From IMG/VR virus record IMGVR_UViG_3300047392_000113, positions 1 to 55,151 of that record: DNA of 55,151 bases. The stretch is one strand, 5' to 3'. The notes under the pieces are model-generated. The model ran no database searches. It was not told the DNA's origin and was given only the letters and a program-made list of their open reading frames with translations. This DNA comes from a virus. Both the position numbers and the translations under genes were made by a program. Position 1 is the first letter of the stretch, and the number at the start of each line of letters is the position of its first letter. Shown here in pieces: positions 29,646 to 41,000 of the stretch.

Positions 29646-31891
29646 TGATTACCAAACCTAAGCTGTCTTCTTTAGTCGCTTCTCAGGTACCAGAGTTTGT
29701 TCGCTCTGACTACCAGAGTTTCGTTGCATTCTTAGAAGCGTATTATGAGTATCTGGATAGCACTCAACAAAACTTAGAAGATCTTAGAGATCTGGATAAA
29801 ACACTAGGTTCGTTTATTCGCTATTTCAAAGATGAAGTTGCGAATAAGATGCCATACACAGCTATGGACGAACGTTTCTTGATGGAACATATCAAGGAAC
29901 ACTATGGTGCTAAGGGTTCCGAATCTTCTTATAAACTTTTATTCCGCATTTTATTCGGTAAAGAAGTTTCTATTGATTATCCAGCCAAGCAGATGCTTCG
30001 TGCTTCTGATGGTAAATGGAATCAAGACGTTTCTATTTTCTGTAAGATTCTTACTGGTAATCCTAACGACCCTATCGGTAAGATGGTTGACGTTGTTACC
30101 CCAACTAAAATTATTCGTGTTTTAGTTGATAGACGCCAATATGTTGAGATTGAAGTAGATCGTGCAGTTAAGGTTATGGATGGAGTTTATGAATACTTCA
30201 TCGATCGTCGCTTCTTCGGTAATATTGCGGTAGGAGACAGAATCAGATACCGTGATGATGTTAATGGAATCTACTTCACTGCTGAAATTCTATCTACTAC
30301 TTCTACTCTCGAGGTTCAAAAGCCTGGATCTGGATTTAAAGTAGGTGGTCTATACAACATTAAAAACTTCGATGGATATGGTTCCATTATGAAAGTTGTA
30401 CGTGTTGATAGTAACGGTGGAATCTTACAAGCACAGTTTATTAAGTATGGTATCGGATATACCACGGACTTTACAACTACATTATCAGCATCTTCTGGAC
30501 AAGATGTTGCTGGAACTGCTGGTACTACAATTCAACGTATCGACCAACCAGTAGGTAATGGTAACTTTTTGGTTAATCTTTCTATCACAGATAGAATGGA
30601 CGGTTTTGCAGAATCTGGTACAATTAACATGACCGATTACTGGACAACATATGCTGATGGTTCTTATGTTGGTCAGGTTATGCGTGAATTTGGTATTAGT
30701 AACATCGATGCAACAGCTGTTCTAACAGATCCTGCTATTATTAAGTGCTCTCTTGGTCCATTGGCTAAGTATCCTGGATACTATGTTAACAATGATGGAT
30801 TCTTAGATGACGCAATTTATATCCAAGATAGTCGTTATTACCAATCATATTCATACGTTGTTAAGATCGATGAAGCACTAGACTCATATAAGACTGCAGT
30901 TAAGAATTTGATTCATCCTGCAGGTATGGCGATCTTCGGTGAATACGACATCCGCAACGAATTCGATATTAGTGAACAACTAGAGTGTTTGATTAAGATT
31001 CTAAACATCAACACTAAGGATTCTGTAACTACGCAAGAAATTGGTCTGGCTCTGGATTTGACCAGAACTATGCCATATTTTAACATTACTAAGTATTTCG
31101 ACGATCAGTCGTTGAATGCAGATGGTAACGTTGAGGGTCAATATGTAACAATGCAGGAAATTGGTATCGCTCTTGATAATACAAGAACTATGCCATATCT
31201 TGATATTACAAAACCTATCAATAACACGACTCTGAATTATGATGGTGTAGCAGAAGTTCACCAAATTTCATTGTCTGATGGTGGAGATGTGACTAATTCT
31301 ACAAGAACTATGCCATATCTTGATGTTACCAAAGTATTTGATACAAATCACGTTATCGCCGATGGAGTCACTACAGACTCTGAATCTGTATTTACATTAG
31401 ATGAAACTGGTTCTGGTTCTACTAGAACTATGCCTTATTTTAATCAATCTAAGACCCTTGGTTATGTCGATGGCGTTAACACCCACCTAAATTTTGATGG
31501 TGTATTTGATACAGATTCTGTTTCTCTTGTAGAGAACGCTATCGGTTATGGCTATGGAGGACTAGTTCGTACTGGTCTAGATACATGGTCGATGAATAAG
31601 AGTATTTCTGCTGGACATTTATTATTTGATAACGTTACAGCAGATCCAGAGAGCGTTATACCTCTCGATACAGATGCATCTAGTGCAACTGACCTAAATA
31701 GAACGACACCCGCAATTTCTTTAACCACGACATTTGGTGTGCTTCTAAATGATGGTGTGACACCCGACACCAACATCGCTACTGCTTCAGACAGTGGCGG
31801 TACTATGGATTTGAATCCATATGCAGAAGCTGGTTGGTTCTTGAACGACGGTGGGTTGTTTGTAGGCAACCCAATTACATTCTCGGGTTAA
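29645..31891 (+). CDS. baseplate wedge protein at the gp7 position, with 40-residue repeats
   Basis: A 748-residue protein between gp6 and gp8, the place of gp7 in T4. The N-terminus VPEFVRSDYQSFVAFLEAYYEYLD then LRDLDKTLGSFIRYFKDE is widespread in T4-like aquatic phages. A 'GSGFKVGGLYNI ... YGIGYTTDF' unit sits near residues 220-280. Residues about 470-630 hold four copies of a unit containing TRTMPY-(D/N)-(T/S)K, spaced exactly 40 residues. The C-terminus is acidic and Gly/Asn-rich. Wedge role is inferred from order. Confidence 0.65.
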   Translation: MITKPKLSSLVASQVPEFVRSDYQSFVAFLEAYYEYLDSTQQNLEDLRDLDKTLGSFIRYFKDEVANKMPYTAMDERFLMEHIKEHYGAKGSESSYKLLFRILFGKEVSIDYPAKQMLRASDGKWNQDVSIFCKILTGNPNDPIGKMVDVVTPTKIIRVLVDRRQYVEIEVDRAVKVMDGVYEYFIDRRFFGNIAVGDRIRYRDDVNGIYFTAEILSTTSTLEVQKPGSGFKVGGLYNIKNFDGYGSIMKVVRVDSNGGILQAQFIKYGIGYTTDFTTTLSASSGQDVAGTAGTTIQRIDQPVGNGNFLVNLSITDRMDGFAESGTINMTDYWTTYADGSYVGQVMREFGISNIDATAVLTDPAIIKCSLGPLAKYPGYYVNNDGFLDDAIYIQDSRYYQSYSYVVKIDEALDSYKTAVKNLIHPAGMAIFGEYDIRNEFDISEQLECLIKILNINTKDSVTTQEIGLALDLTRTMPYFNITKYFDDQSLNADGNVEGQYVTMQEIGIALDNTRTMPYLDITKPINNTTLNYDGVAEVHQISLSDGGDVTNSTRTMPYLDVTKVFDTNHVIADGVTTDSESVFTLDETGSGSTRTMPYFNQSKTLGYVDGVNTHLNFDGVFDTDSVSLVENAIGYGYGGLVRTGLDTWSMNKSISAGHLLFDNVTADPESVIPLDTDASSATDLNRTTPAISLTTTFGVLLNDGVTPDTNIATASDSGGTMDLNPYAEAGWFLNDGGLFVGNPITFSG
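31061..31540 (+). repeat. four 120-bp in-frame repeats
   Basis: AGAACTATGCC (TRTMPY coding) recurs at 31063, 31183, 31303 and 31423, spaced exactly 120 nt. Protein units are about 40 residues and diverged apart from the TRTMPY core and a following DG turn. A degenerate fifth unit (NRTTP) may lie near 31700. Confidence 0.85.
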
Positions 31892-31914
31892 TTAAAAACG
31901 AATAGGAGATTTCT

Positions 31915-32376
31915 ATGGAACTTCAAGACAACAATATTAAAATGATCGGTGATGTTAATATCAAGATTTTTGCAGCTGATGGCTCTTTAAAAGAAGAGAA
32001 ACAGGTTAAAAATTTGGTAGTTACCGCTGGTAAAACTTATATCGCTAACCGCATGCAGTCAAATAGTTTGCAGAGTGTTATGAACACTATGGCTATTGGT
32101 ACTAGCTCTACCACTCCAGCAGTTGCCAATACAACTCTAGGTGTTGAAGCTGGTCGTGTTGCGTTGGCATCTTTCTCTGCTTCTGGTAACCAAGTTACTG
32201 CAACTGCGACTTTCCCTGCTGGTACAGGTACTGGCGCTATCACTGAAGCTGGTATTTTCAACCCAACTACTGCAGGTGGTTCTGGTGGTACTATGCTTTG
32301 CCGTACCACTTTCCCAACAGTTAACAAAGCAGCTGGTGACTCTATTGCTGTTACTTGGGTTATTACTGTAAGTTAA
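31915..32376 (+). CDS. small virion-type protein (tail/fibre associated)
   Basis: A 153-residue Ser/Thr/Gly/Ala-rich beta protein with an AGGAG site. The start MELQDNNIKMIGDVNIKIF, then VKNLVVTAGKTYIANRM and the C-terminal GGTMLCRTTFPTVNK followed by ITVS resemble a common phage tail-associated protein family. It sits between the gp7-position protein and gp8. No enzymatic motif. Role in the baseplate periphery or fibre attachment is inferred from context. Confidence 0.65.
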   Translation: MELQDNNIKMIGDVNIKIFAADGSLKEEKQVKNLVVTAGKTYIANRMQSNSLQSVMNTMAIGTSSTTPAVANTTLGVEAGRVALASFSASGNQVTATATFPAGTGTGAITEAGIFNPTTAGGSGGTMLCRTTFPTVNKAAGDSIAVTWVITVS

Positions 32377-32394
32377 TTTTCAGGGCTATTATAA

Positions 32395-34971
32395 ATGGCA
32401 ACTTCAGCGCTATTGAAGTCTCCTCTTCACAATTCTGTTGCTCAGGCGTTATACGATGAGATTCAGAATAGAAATGCGAGATACTACTACTTTTTAGGTA
32501 GAACATTGCAGTGGGATGATGACACATCCCCTCCATATCCTATCGATAGTTTTGCATACGAGGAAGCAACTCGTAACGAGATTATCACCCTAAAAGAAAT
32601 CAAATCAACCGATGTTGCATTCGTAACAAATCGTGTTGATTGGGTTTCTGGTCAAATTTGGGATATGTATGATGACCAATATAGCGATGAAGTTCAAGGT
32701 GTCAATTTAATTTCTGGTGGATATGGTTACTCAGATCCTCCTACTGTTACTATTTCTGGTGGCGGTGGTACTGGTGCTGTAGCTGTTCCAACCATTTCAG
32801 ATGGCGTTATTATTTCCATCGATATGGTTAATCGTGGCAGAGGATATACTTCTACACCAACAGTAACTATTTCTGGTGGTGGCGGTGAAGGTGCAAATGC
32901 AACAGCTAATGTTAAAATTGCATACTCTGGTGCACAAAGATCAGAAGATATTAGATGCTTAGTTATGACAGACGATTATAACGTCTATAAATGCTTGGAC
33001 AATAACAATAACGCAATCTCCACATATAAACCAATCGGTACTGTTGTAGATCCAGTTATTATGCCAGATGGATATATGTGGAAATACTTGTATAGTATTC
33101 CAATCGCTCTACGTAATAAATTCTTGACTGACGTTTACATGCCAGTTGTTAACTCTTTACGTGGACAGTTTTATTCTGGTGGTGAAATTCTTAACGTTGT
33201 TTTAGAAAATAATGGACAGAATTACACATATGCCAACATTATTGTTGCTGGTGATGGATATAGATCTAGCGATCCACTAGTTTTACAGAACGTGCAAATT
33301 AGTGCTGCTGGAACTGGCTATACTAGTGGTGCAACTTGCACTATTGAACCACCAGTTTCTGGTGCTAACGTATGGGTTAATGGTGTTGGTATTCTTGCAG
33401 GACAGCGAGTTGAATACAACAATAACTTATATGAAGCTACTATGTCTGGAACAATGGCTTCACCTGCTCCGACACACAAATCTGGAATCGTTGCAAACGG
33501 TACAGCTGCATTGAAATATGTTGGTACTCGTGCTACTGGTACAGTTGTTACTAGTGGTGGACAAGTTACAGGTATTACACTTAACGGATCAATTTATGAT
33601 ATTTTGATCACTAACCCTGGATCTGGATATACATCAGCACCTACGGTTTCCTTAAGTGGTGGCAGTGGTTCTAGTTTCGTTGGTGCATCTGTGATGCGTG
33701 GTACTGGTGTTGCTAGAGTTTCTATCTTAGATTCTGGTAACAACTACACTAGCGTTCCTACTGTTGTTTTTGGTACTCCATGGACAGCATCTACTGCATA
33801 TACGGTTGGTCAGCAAATTTATGCATCTAATCGTTTGTATACAGTTACAACTGCTGGAACGACTAGTGCTACTGCACCAACTCACGTAACTGGTGCTGCT
33901 ACAAATGGAACTGCAACTCTTACATATGTTGGTTCTCCAGCTACTGGCACAGCCTCTTTAAAATATGGTTCTGGTTACTCTGTTTTACCAGCAATCACTA
34001 TTGCAGCAACTTCTGGTGGATCTGGCGCTAAAGCATACTTCGTTGGTGTTAAGTCAGAAGCTAAGTTGATCCCAATTCTTTCAAATGGCCAAATTACTGG
34101 TGTTCAGATTGATGACGGTGGCACTGGATATACTTACGCTAACATCAGCGTTACTGGTGATGGTAATAGTGCATCTTTGAGAGCCGATCTTTCTCCAGGT
34201 GATATTAATACACTACAAGCTAATACAGAATTATTAACTGTAGATGGTAGAATTATGGCGTATGACGTCGTTTCTGGTGGTTACGGTTATGGCACAAACC
34301 CCACAGTGACTATTACTGGAGATGGCTCAGGAGCAACTGCTCATGCTGTTGTTGTTGGTGGTGCTATTAAGAAAATTGTAGTAGATACATACGGGCAAAA
34401 TTATCGTTGGGCTGATGTAACAGTAACTGGTGGTGGTTTTGGTGCTAAGGTTAGAGCCATTATGTCTCCTTATGGTGGCCATGGTAAAGACCCTATTGTT
34501 GGTTCTTTTGCAAGAACACTAATGTTCTACACTAATATTTCGAAAGATACAAATCAGGGATTTGATGTTAACAACGACTTCCGTCAGTTGGGTATTATTA
34601 AAAATCCTAGACAATATGGTTCATATGGAAACCTTAAGAGTTCTTTAGCGTCAGCTTGCTACGTTTTAATCGGCTCTGTTTCTGATTCGTTTACGCCTGA
34701 TATGTTAATTAGATTAGGTGATGCGAATGGACCACGCTTTAGAATTGTGTCAAAAACTAGCACAGGTATGTTAGTACAATCTATTGATAATGCTGTGCCG
34801 CAAACAGGTAACATTTTCTTAAATCCTAGCTCCGTGACATTCTCTGCTTCTGGAGTTACTCCTCCAACAGCAGATAAATATTCTGGTCATCTACTGTTTA
34901 TTGACAACAAACAAGCGTTTACACCAACAGCAGATCAGACAGTTACATTAAGAACTGTCATTAAGTTCTAA
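32395..34971 (+). CDS. 8: baseplate wedge subunit gp8-like with repeat insertions
   Basis: An 858-residue protein, much longer than T4 gp8 (334). The N-terminus LLKSPLHNSVAQALYDEIQNRNARYYYFLGRTLQW and the segment DVAFVTNRVDW are gp8 signatures; the C-terminus (GSFARTLMFYTNISKDTNQGF) is gp8-like too. Between them are many copies of a 'GYGYSDPPTVTISGGGGTGA'-type beta unit (at least six, about residues 105-690). Such insertions probably project from the baseplate and may bind host surfaces. Confidence 0.8.
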   Translation: MATSALLKSPLHNSVAQALYDEIQNRNARYYYFLGRTLQWDDDTSPPYPIDSFAYEEATRNEIITLKEIKSTDVAFVTNRVDWVSGQIWDMYDDQYSDEVQGVNLISGGYGYSDPPTVTISGGGGTGAVAVPTISDGVIISIDMVNRGRGYTSTPTVTISGGGGEGANATANVKIAYSGAQRSEDIRCLVMTDDYNVYKCLDNNNNAISTYKPIGTVVDPVIMPDGYMWKYLYSIPIALRNKFLTDVYMPVVNSLRGQFYSGGEILNVVLENNGQNYTYANIIVAGDGYRSSDPLVLQNVQISAAGTGYTSGATCTIEPPVSGANVWVNGVGILAGQRVEYNNNLYEATMSGTMASPAPTHKSGIVANGTAALKYVGTRATGTVVTSGGQVTGITLNGSIYDILITNPGSGYTSAPTVSLSGGSGSSFVGASVMRGTGVARVSILDSGNNYTSVPTVVFGTPWTASTAYTVGQQIYASNRLYTVTTAGTTSATAPTHVTGAATNGTATLTYVGSPATGTASLKYGSGYSVLPAITIAATSGGSGAKAYFVGVKSEAKLIPILSNGQITGVQIDDGGTGYTYANISVTGDGNSASLRADLSPGDINTLQANTELLTVDGRIMAYDVVSGGYGYGTNPTVTITGDGSGATAHAVVVGGAIKKIVVDTYGQNYRWADVTVTGGGFGAKVRAIMSPYGGHGKDPIVGSFARTLMFYTNISKDTNQGFDVNNDFRQLGIIKNPRQYGSYGNLKSSLASACYVLIGSVSDSFTPDMLIRLGDANGPRFRIVSKTSTGMLVQSIDNAVPQTGNIFLNPSSVTFSASGVTPPTADKYSGHLLFIDNKQAFTPTADQTVTLRTVIKF

Positions 34972-34977
34972 TAAATA
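34970..34977 (+). promoter_or_regulatory. T4-late-like promoter AATAAATA
   Basis: AATAAATA overlaps the gp8 stop region and lies 25 nt before the 6.2-kb structural gene at 35003. It deviates from consensus at one base. Confidence 0.4.
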
Positions 34978-35002
34978 AGAAATAACATAGAAGAGTAAAA
35001 GA

Positions 35003-38000
35003 ATGATTGATTTCAACACAGAACCGTATAATGACGACTACGACGAGAATAAAAAATTCTATCGTATTCTCTATCGTCCTTCGTTCGCTGTACAGGCTCG
35101 TGAACTTACTCAGATGCAGACTCTGCTACAAAAGCAGATTTCTCGTCATGGTAGCGCTGTATTCAAACAAGGCGCAATGGTTATCCCAGGACAGTGCTCT
35201 GTTGAGACAGTAACACAGCCAGGACAAGGTGCTGACTACGTTAAGCTACAAGTTAGCTATAATGGTGTAGCGGTTCAAACATTTATTTCTGCGCTGCAGG
35301 GTGCAACCATTATTAGTAGCAGTGGAGTAACTGCTACTATTATTAAAGCAGAGGACGCAGAGGGAACAGATCCTACTACTCTTTACGTTCGTTATACTAG
35401 TGGTGGCACTAATAACACAACTAAGACATTCTCTAATAACGAAGTTATCCATACTGCAGATGGAATCTATTATTTTCAAGCTGCTGCAACAGATGCGACT
35501 GGTAAGGGATCTCTAGCAACTATTCAGCGTGGTGTTTATTACATCAACGATCATTTCTGTTTGGTTGAAGATCAGGCTATCGTTCTAGACAAATACACCA
35601 ACACTCCTTCTTACCGTATTGGTTTATCTGTTAGTGAAGGTATTATTACTCCAGAACAAGACGAAACATTATTAGACAATGCACAAAATAGCTACAACTT
35701 TGCTGCTCCAGGTGCGCATCGTTACTATATTGAACTAACACTAACTAAACTTTCTCCAGATTCTACCAGCGACTTAAACTTCATCGAACTAATTCGTGTT
35801 GATGATGGTAGAATTAAGACTATCATCGACAAGACTGAATACTCTTTACTTGGAGATGAATTGGCTCGTCGTACATACGATGAATCTGGTGATTATACTG
35901 TTCGTGATTTCGCAATCGACATTCGTGAACACCGCAACAACAATCGTGGTCAATGGTTACAAAACACTGCGTATATTTCTGGTGATGTAGTGACTAACGG
36001 TGGTCAAATTTATGTTGCTAAAACTACAGGTTCTTCTGTAACAACTGCACCTGTTCATACTACAGGTACTGCATATGATGGTCCAGGTTCTACTGGTATT
36101 AAGTGGGAATGGACAGACTCTCCTGTATATAATCGTGGTATCTATCGCCCAGAAAATGGTGGAGATGAATCTAAACTTGCTATTGGTTTAGAGCCAGGAA
36201 AAGCATATGTGCGTGGTTATGAAATCCAGAAGGATTCTACTACATACATTGCTGTTGACAAGGCACGTGACTACGATCAACAAATAGCTGCAATTATTCA
36301 ACCTACTGCTGGTAACTATATCCTAGTTACCAACGTTAATAACTTGCCTCCAATCGATACATATGACACAGTTAAGTTATATGATCAAGTTACTAGCACT
36401 TCAGTTGGTACTGCGGTTGGTAACCAAGTTGGTACTGCTCGAATTCGTTTTATGGAATGGGCTAGTGGTGCGTCATATGGTTCTACTGCGGTTTATAAAT
36501 TAGGTTTGTTTGATATTCAAATGAATGCTGGTAAAGATTTTAACCGAACAGTTAAATCTTTCTATTACAACGTGAGTGGAGATTCAAACTTATCTTTCAC
36601 TGCAGACATTAACCCAGTTGCAACTGCATTAATCGGTTCTATTACTGCTGCTACTGGTACTGTTACTGGTACTGGTACATCATTCCAGACTGATCTAACT
36701 TCTGGAGATTATGTTCTTGTTGATGGAGTTATGTATCGTGTTACAGCTACACCGTCTTCACAGAACGCATTGACACTAAACACTGGTACATTTACTGGTA
36801 AAGCATACTCTCTAGCTACTACACAGCTAGTTGAGACACAAAATTCTGGTATGGTATTCTCATTACCAAATTATGCTATCCGTTCTAACAGATCAGCGGG
36901 AACATCTGGTGTCAACAATACAACTTATGTTTGCTACCAAAAGTTTACACAGAACGCTTCTGGTGTATCTTTATCTCTAAGCACTTCTGGCACATTTATG
37001 CCAGCTTCTGGTATCACAAACTATATTGTGGTAGATAACGACGTTGCAGTTGGTGGTGCTGTTATTCAGCCAGTTAGCATCGTACCGTTAGGTTCTTCTG
37101 TTACTATCACTCTACCATCAGCGCAATCTGGTCACTCAATGACAGTTATTGCAGCAGTTCAGCGTAATGGTTCTGGTTACGAGAAGAATAAGACCCTAAC
37201 TACTGTAACAGAACAGTTTAACACTGCTTCTCTTGCACAACAAACGTCATTGATTCTCGATAAGGCTGACGTATTCCGTATCACAAGTATTAAGATGGCG
37301 GGTGGTACTGCTTTCCAAGCAACTAATACTACTTTAGCTTCTAACCTATTCACGTTAGATATTTCTGATCGTTTCGATTTCGATAATGGTCAAAGAACTA
37401 CTCACTATGACTGGGGTCGTTTGAATCTAAAACCATCGTTCACAGTTCCAGCTGGTCCAGTTCAAGTAACATATGAATACTTTGAACACAGTGTTGGTGA
37501 CTATTTCGATGTAAACTCTTATAGCACTATTGACTATAACAAGATTCCAGCAGTACTGCGTGACTCTTTGGACTTCCGTCCTCGTGTTGCGAATAAATCT
37601 TCTGGTTCTACTAAAAATTTCATTGGAACAGGTTCTTCTTTAACTTGTGTACCAAAGCGTGGCGAAAACGTATCTTCTGACTACAGCTACTATTACGCTC
37701 GTAAAGATAAAATTGCCGTAGACTTCAACGGTAAGTTCTTCGACATTAAGGGCGTTCCTTCTATTGATCCAGGTGATCCACAAGACCCAGCATTAGGTAT
37801 GGTTCTTTACAGCCTAACACTAGAACCATACACTTACTCTACTAACTCAGTATCTGTTTCTAAAGTAGAAAATAAACGCTACACGATGCGTGATATTGGT
37901 AAACTAGAGAACAGAATTAACAACCTAGAATACTATACATCTCTTTCTCTTCTGGAACAAGAAACTCAGTCTCTGAAGATTACTGACACTAAAGGTCTAG

Positions 38001-41000
38001 ACAGAATGAAGAATGGTTTTATCGTTGATAACTTCAGCGGTAACAATATCGGTAACTCTAAGTCTGTAGATTATTTCTGTTCTGTTGATATGGAGAACAA
38101 CCAGCTTCGCCCATATTACACAATGCATAACGTTAACTTGATCGAGAAAAACTCGAACGATAGTCAACGTACATCTTCTAAGTATCAGTTAAATGGTGAT
38201 ATTATCACTTTACCTATCATTGATACTCCTGTTTTAATTAAACAAGATTACGCTTCTCGTTTAGAAAACATTAACCCATTTGCGATTTATACGTTCTTAG
38301 GTAACGTTTCTATCAACCCGCCTTCTGATGACTGGTTTGAAACTAATCGTTTACCAGATATCGTTCAGCAGTCAGAGGGTAACTACAGTATGATTCGTGA
38401 CTTGGCTATTCGCTCTGGTATTATCGGAGAGGGTGGTTATGGAACAGTTTGGAATCCATGGGAAACAGAATGGATCGGTAAACCAGTAACAGTCGGTAAC
38501 AACAGATATGAATCAGATCGTCGTTATGGCGATGGTGGTGCTGCTCTTGATAATGCTTTCGGTCTTGGACCAGAAGCTCCAGGTTGGGCACACCGTGTAG
38601 TTACAACTGAAGTGCAGGCAACTGCAATCGGACAGTCTCGTACTGGTGTTCGTTCTACTTTACAAACTAAGACTGATTACGAACAAGTTTCAGATCGTAC
38701 AGTTTCAACTGCAGTTATCCCTTACATCCGTTCTAGAAACGTTCTAGTTCAGATCAAAGGTCTAAAACCACAGACTCGTTTCTATGGTTATTTTGATGAT
38801 ATTGATGTTAACTCTTACATCACTCCAGCAACTAAGATTGTATACACTGCAGGAACTGGATCATTTAATACAGATACTAACGTTGGTGGTTCAGCATCTG
38901 AAACTAAGCGTCGTATCTCTGGCGATTCTCAAGTTTGTTTGAATCGTGGTGACGTTATCACTACTTCTAACAACTCTGGTTCTGCCGTTGTTGTAGGTAA
39001 ATCTGTTGATCCAGATACTGGTGCTACAACTCTAGATGTTGTTAACGTTATCGGAACTATCACTAGTGGTCAAACATTCACAGGTTCTATCTCTGGTGCA
39101 ACTGGTACAGCGATTTCTGTTACTACTGCTACTACTTTAGTTACAAATAAGCAGGGTTCGGTTAACTTCTTATTCTTTATTCCAAATACAGACTCTGTAC
39201 GCTTCCGTACTGGTTCTCGTGAATTAAAGTTGATCGATGCTTCTACTTCTACTGGGCAGTGGACTTCTCGTGGTCGTGGTATCTATCGTGCTGAAGGTAT
39301 TTTAGAAACTAAACAAGCTAATATCAACGCTGTTCGTAATGCGGAGATCGTTAAAGAAGTTATTGGTCCAAACGATGATCCAGCAGCTCGCCAAACAATC
39401 TACAGCACTTCTGAACGTGTTGTTTCTGATACAGGTTGGTATGACCCACTTGCTCAATCTTTCTTGGTTCAGCAAAAAGGTGGTGCGTTCTTAACTGGCG
39501 TTGATATTTTCTTTGCTACTAAAGACGATCGCATTCCTGTTACACTAGAAATCCGTGAAATGACGAACGGTACTCCAGGTAAGAATGTTCTTCCATTCAG
39601 CCGTGTTACTCTAGATCCATCTCAAGTTAGTTTGTCTACTAATATGGTAACTATTGGTGGAGATTCTACACAATATCCTAAGTTTGACACACCAACTCGT
39701 TTCAACTTCAAGACTCCAGTTTATGTTCAGGATAATGCTGAATACTGTTTCGTCTTGCAGTCTGACTCTAATAACTACAAGGTGTGGATCTCTCAAGTCG
39801 GCGATGATATTCCAGGAACTTCTGGAAGAACAATCTCTCAGCAACCATATGCTGGTGTAATGTTCAAGTCTCAGAACGCATCTACTTGGACACCAGATCA
39901 AAACCAAGATATTAAGTTTACTATCTACCGTGCGCAGTTCGACACTAGCGTTGTTGGTAATATTGAATTTGTTAATGACGTTCTACCATACGACAATATC
40001 GAACAAGATCCTGTTCAAACAGTTTCTGGTTCTAACACTGTTCGTATATGGCATTATGCCCACGGTATGTATGCAAGTTCTCGTGTAAACATCAAGGGAA
40101 TTTCTTCTGCGATTAATGGTATCCCAGCTGCAGAATTGAATGGTGAACATGTTATCGTTGCTATGGATGCAAACAGCTACACATTCACAACTACTACTAA
40201 TGCTACTTCTAGCGGTTATGGTGGTGGGTCTACTGTTTACGCAACTAGAAATATCACATACGATCTAGTTAACCCATCTATCCAGATGCAAACATTCTCT
40301 GATACTAAAGCTAGCTTTTCTATCAAGACTACTTCTGGTAAAGCTATCGATGGTTCACAGACACCATATGTTGCAGACACATCATTCACACCATGTTTGA
40401 TTAAACAGAACAACATGGTTCAGTCTCCAAGAGTTATCGCTTCTGAGATTAACGAAAACAACTCTATGGGTGGTTCTAAATCTGTAACATTCTCTGCTCA
40501 GATTTCTACTACTAATGATTCGGTGTCACCAGTTATCGATACTGCTCGTGCTAGCTTGGTTGCTGTTTCTAATAAATTGAACTGGCCAACTGAAAGCAAT
40601 ACAAATATTGCTGTGTTAGATCAGAAACAATTATTCACTGGCGCTTCTGGTGCATTTACGTTCACTTCTACTGGTTTCACTTCTACAAACTCTACAGTTC
40701 GTGGTTCTATGGCTGGTATCGGTATCGGACGTTATGTTACTATCGCTTCTGCTACAACAGCAGGTAACACTGGAACATTCCTAGTTACTGGTTATACAGA
40801 TGATGGTACTACTGGAACTATCATTCTTTCTGGATTCAGCGGAACAAGTGAATCTGCTGTTACTGCAACTACAGTCTCTGTTCGTGAACAATTCTTCGAC
40901 GAGATCACCCCAGAAGGTAGTTCTACTATCAGCAAGTACGTAACTGCTCCAGTTAAGTTTGCAAACCCATCTACATACCTACGTGTGAGATTTGCTGCAA

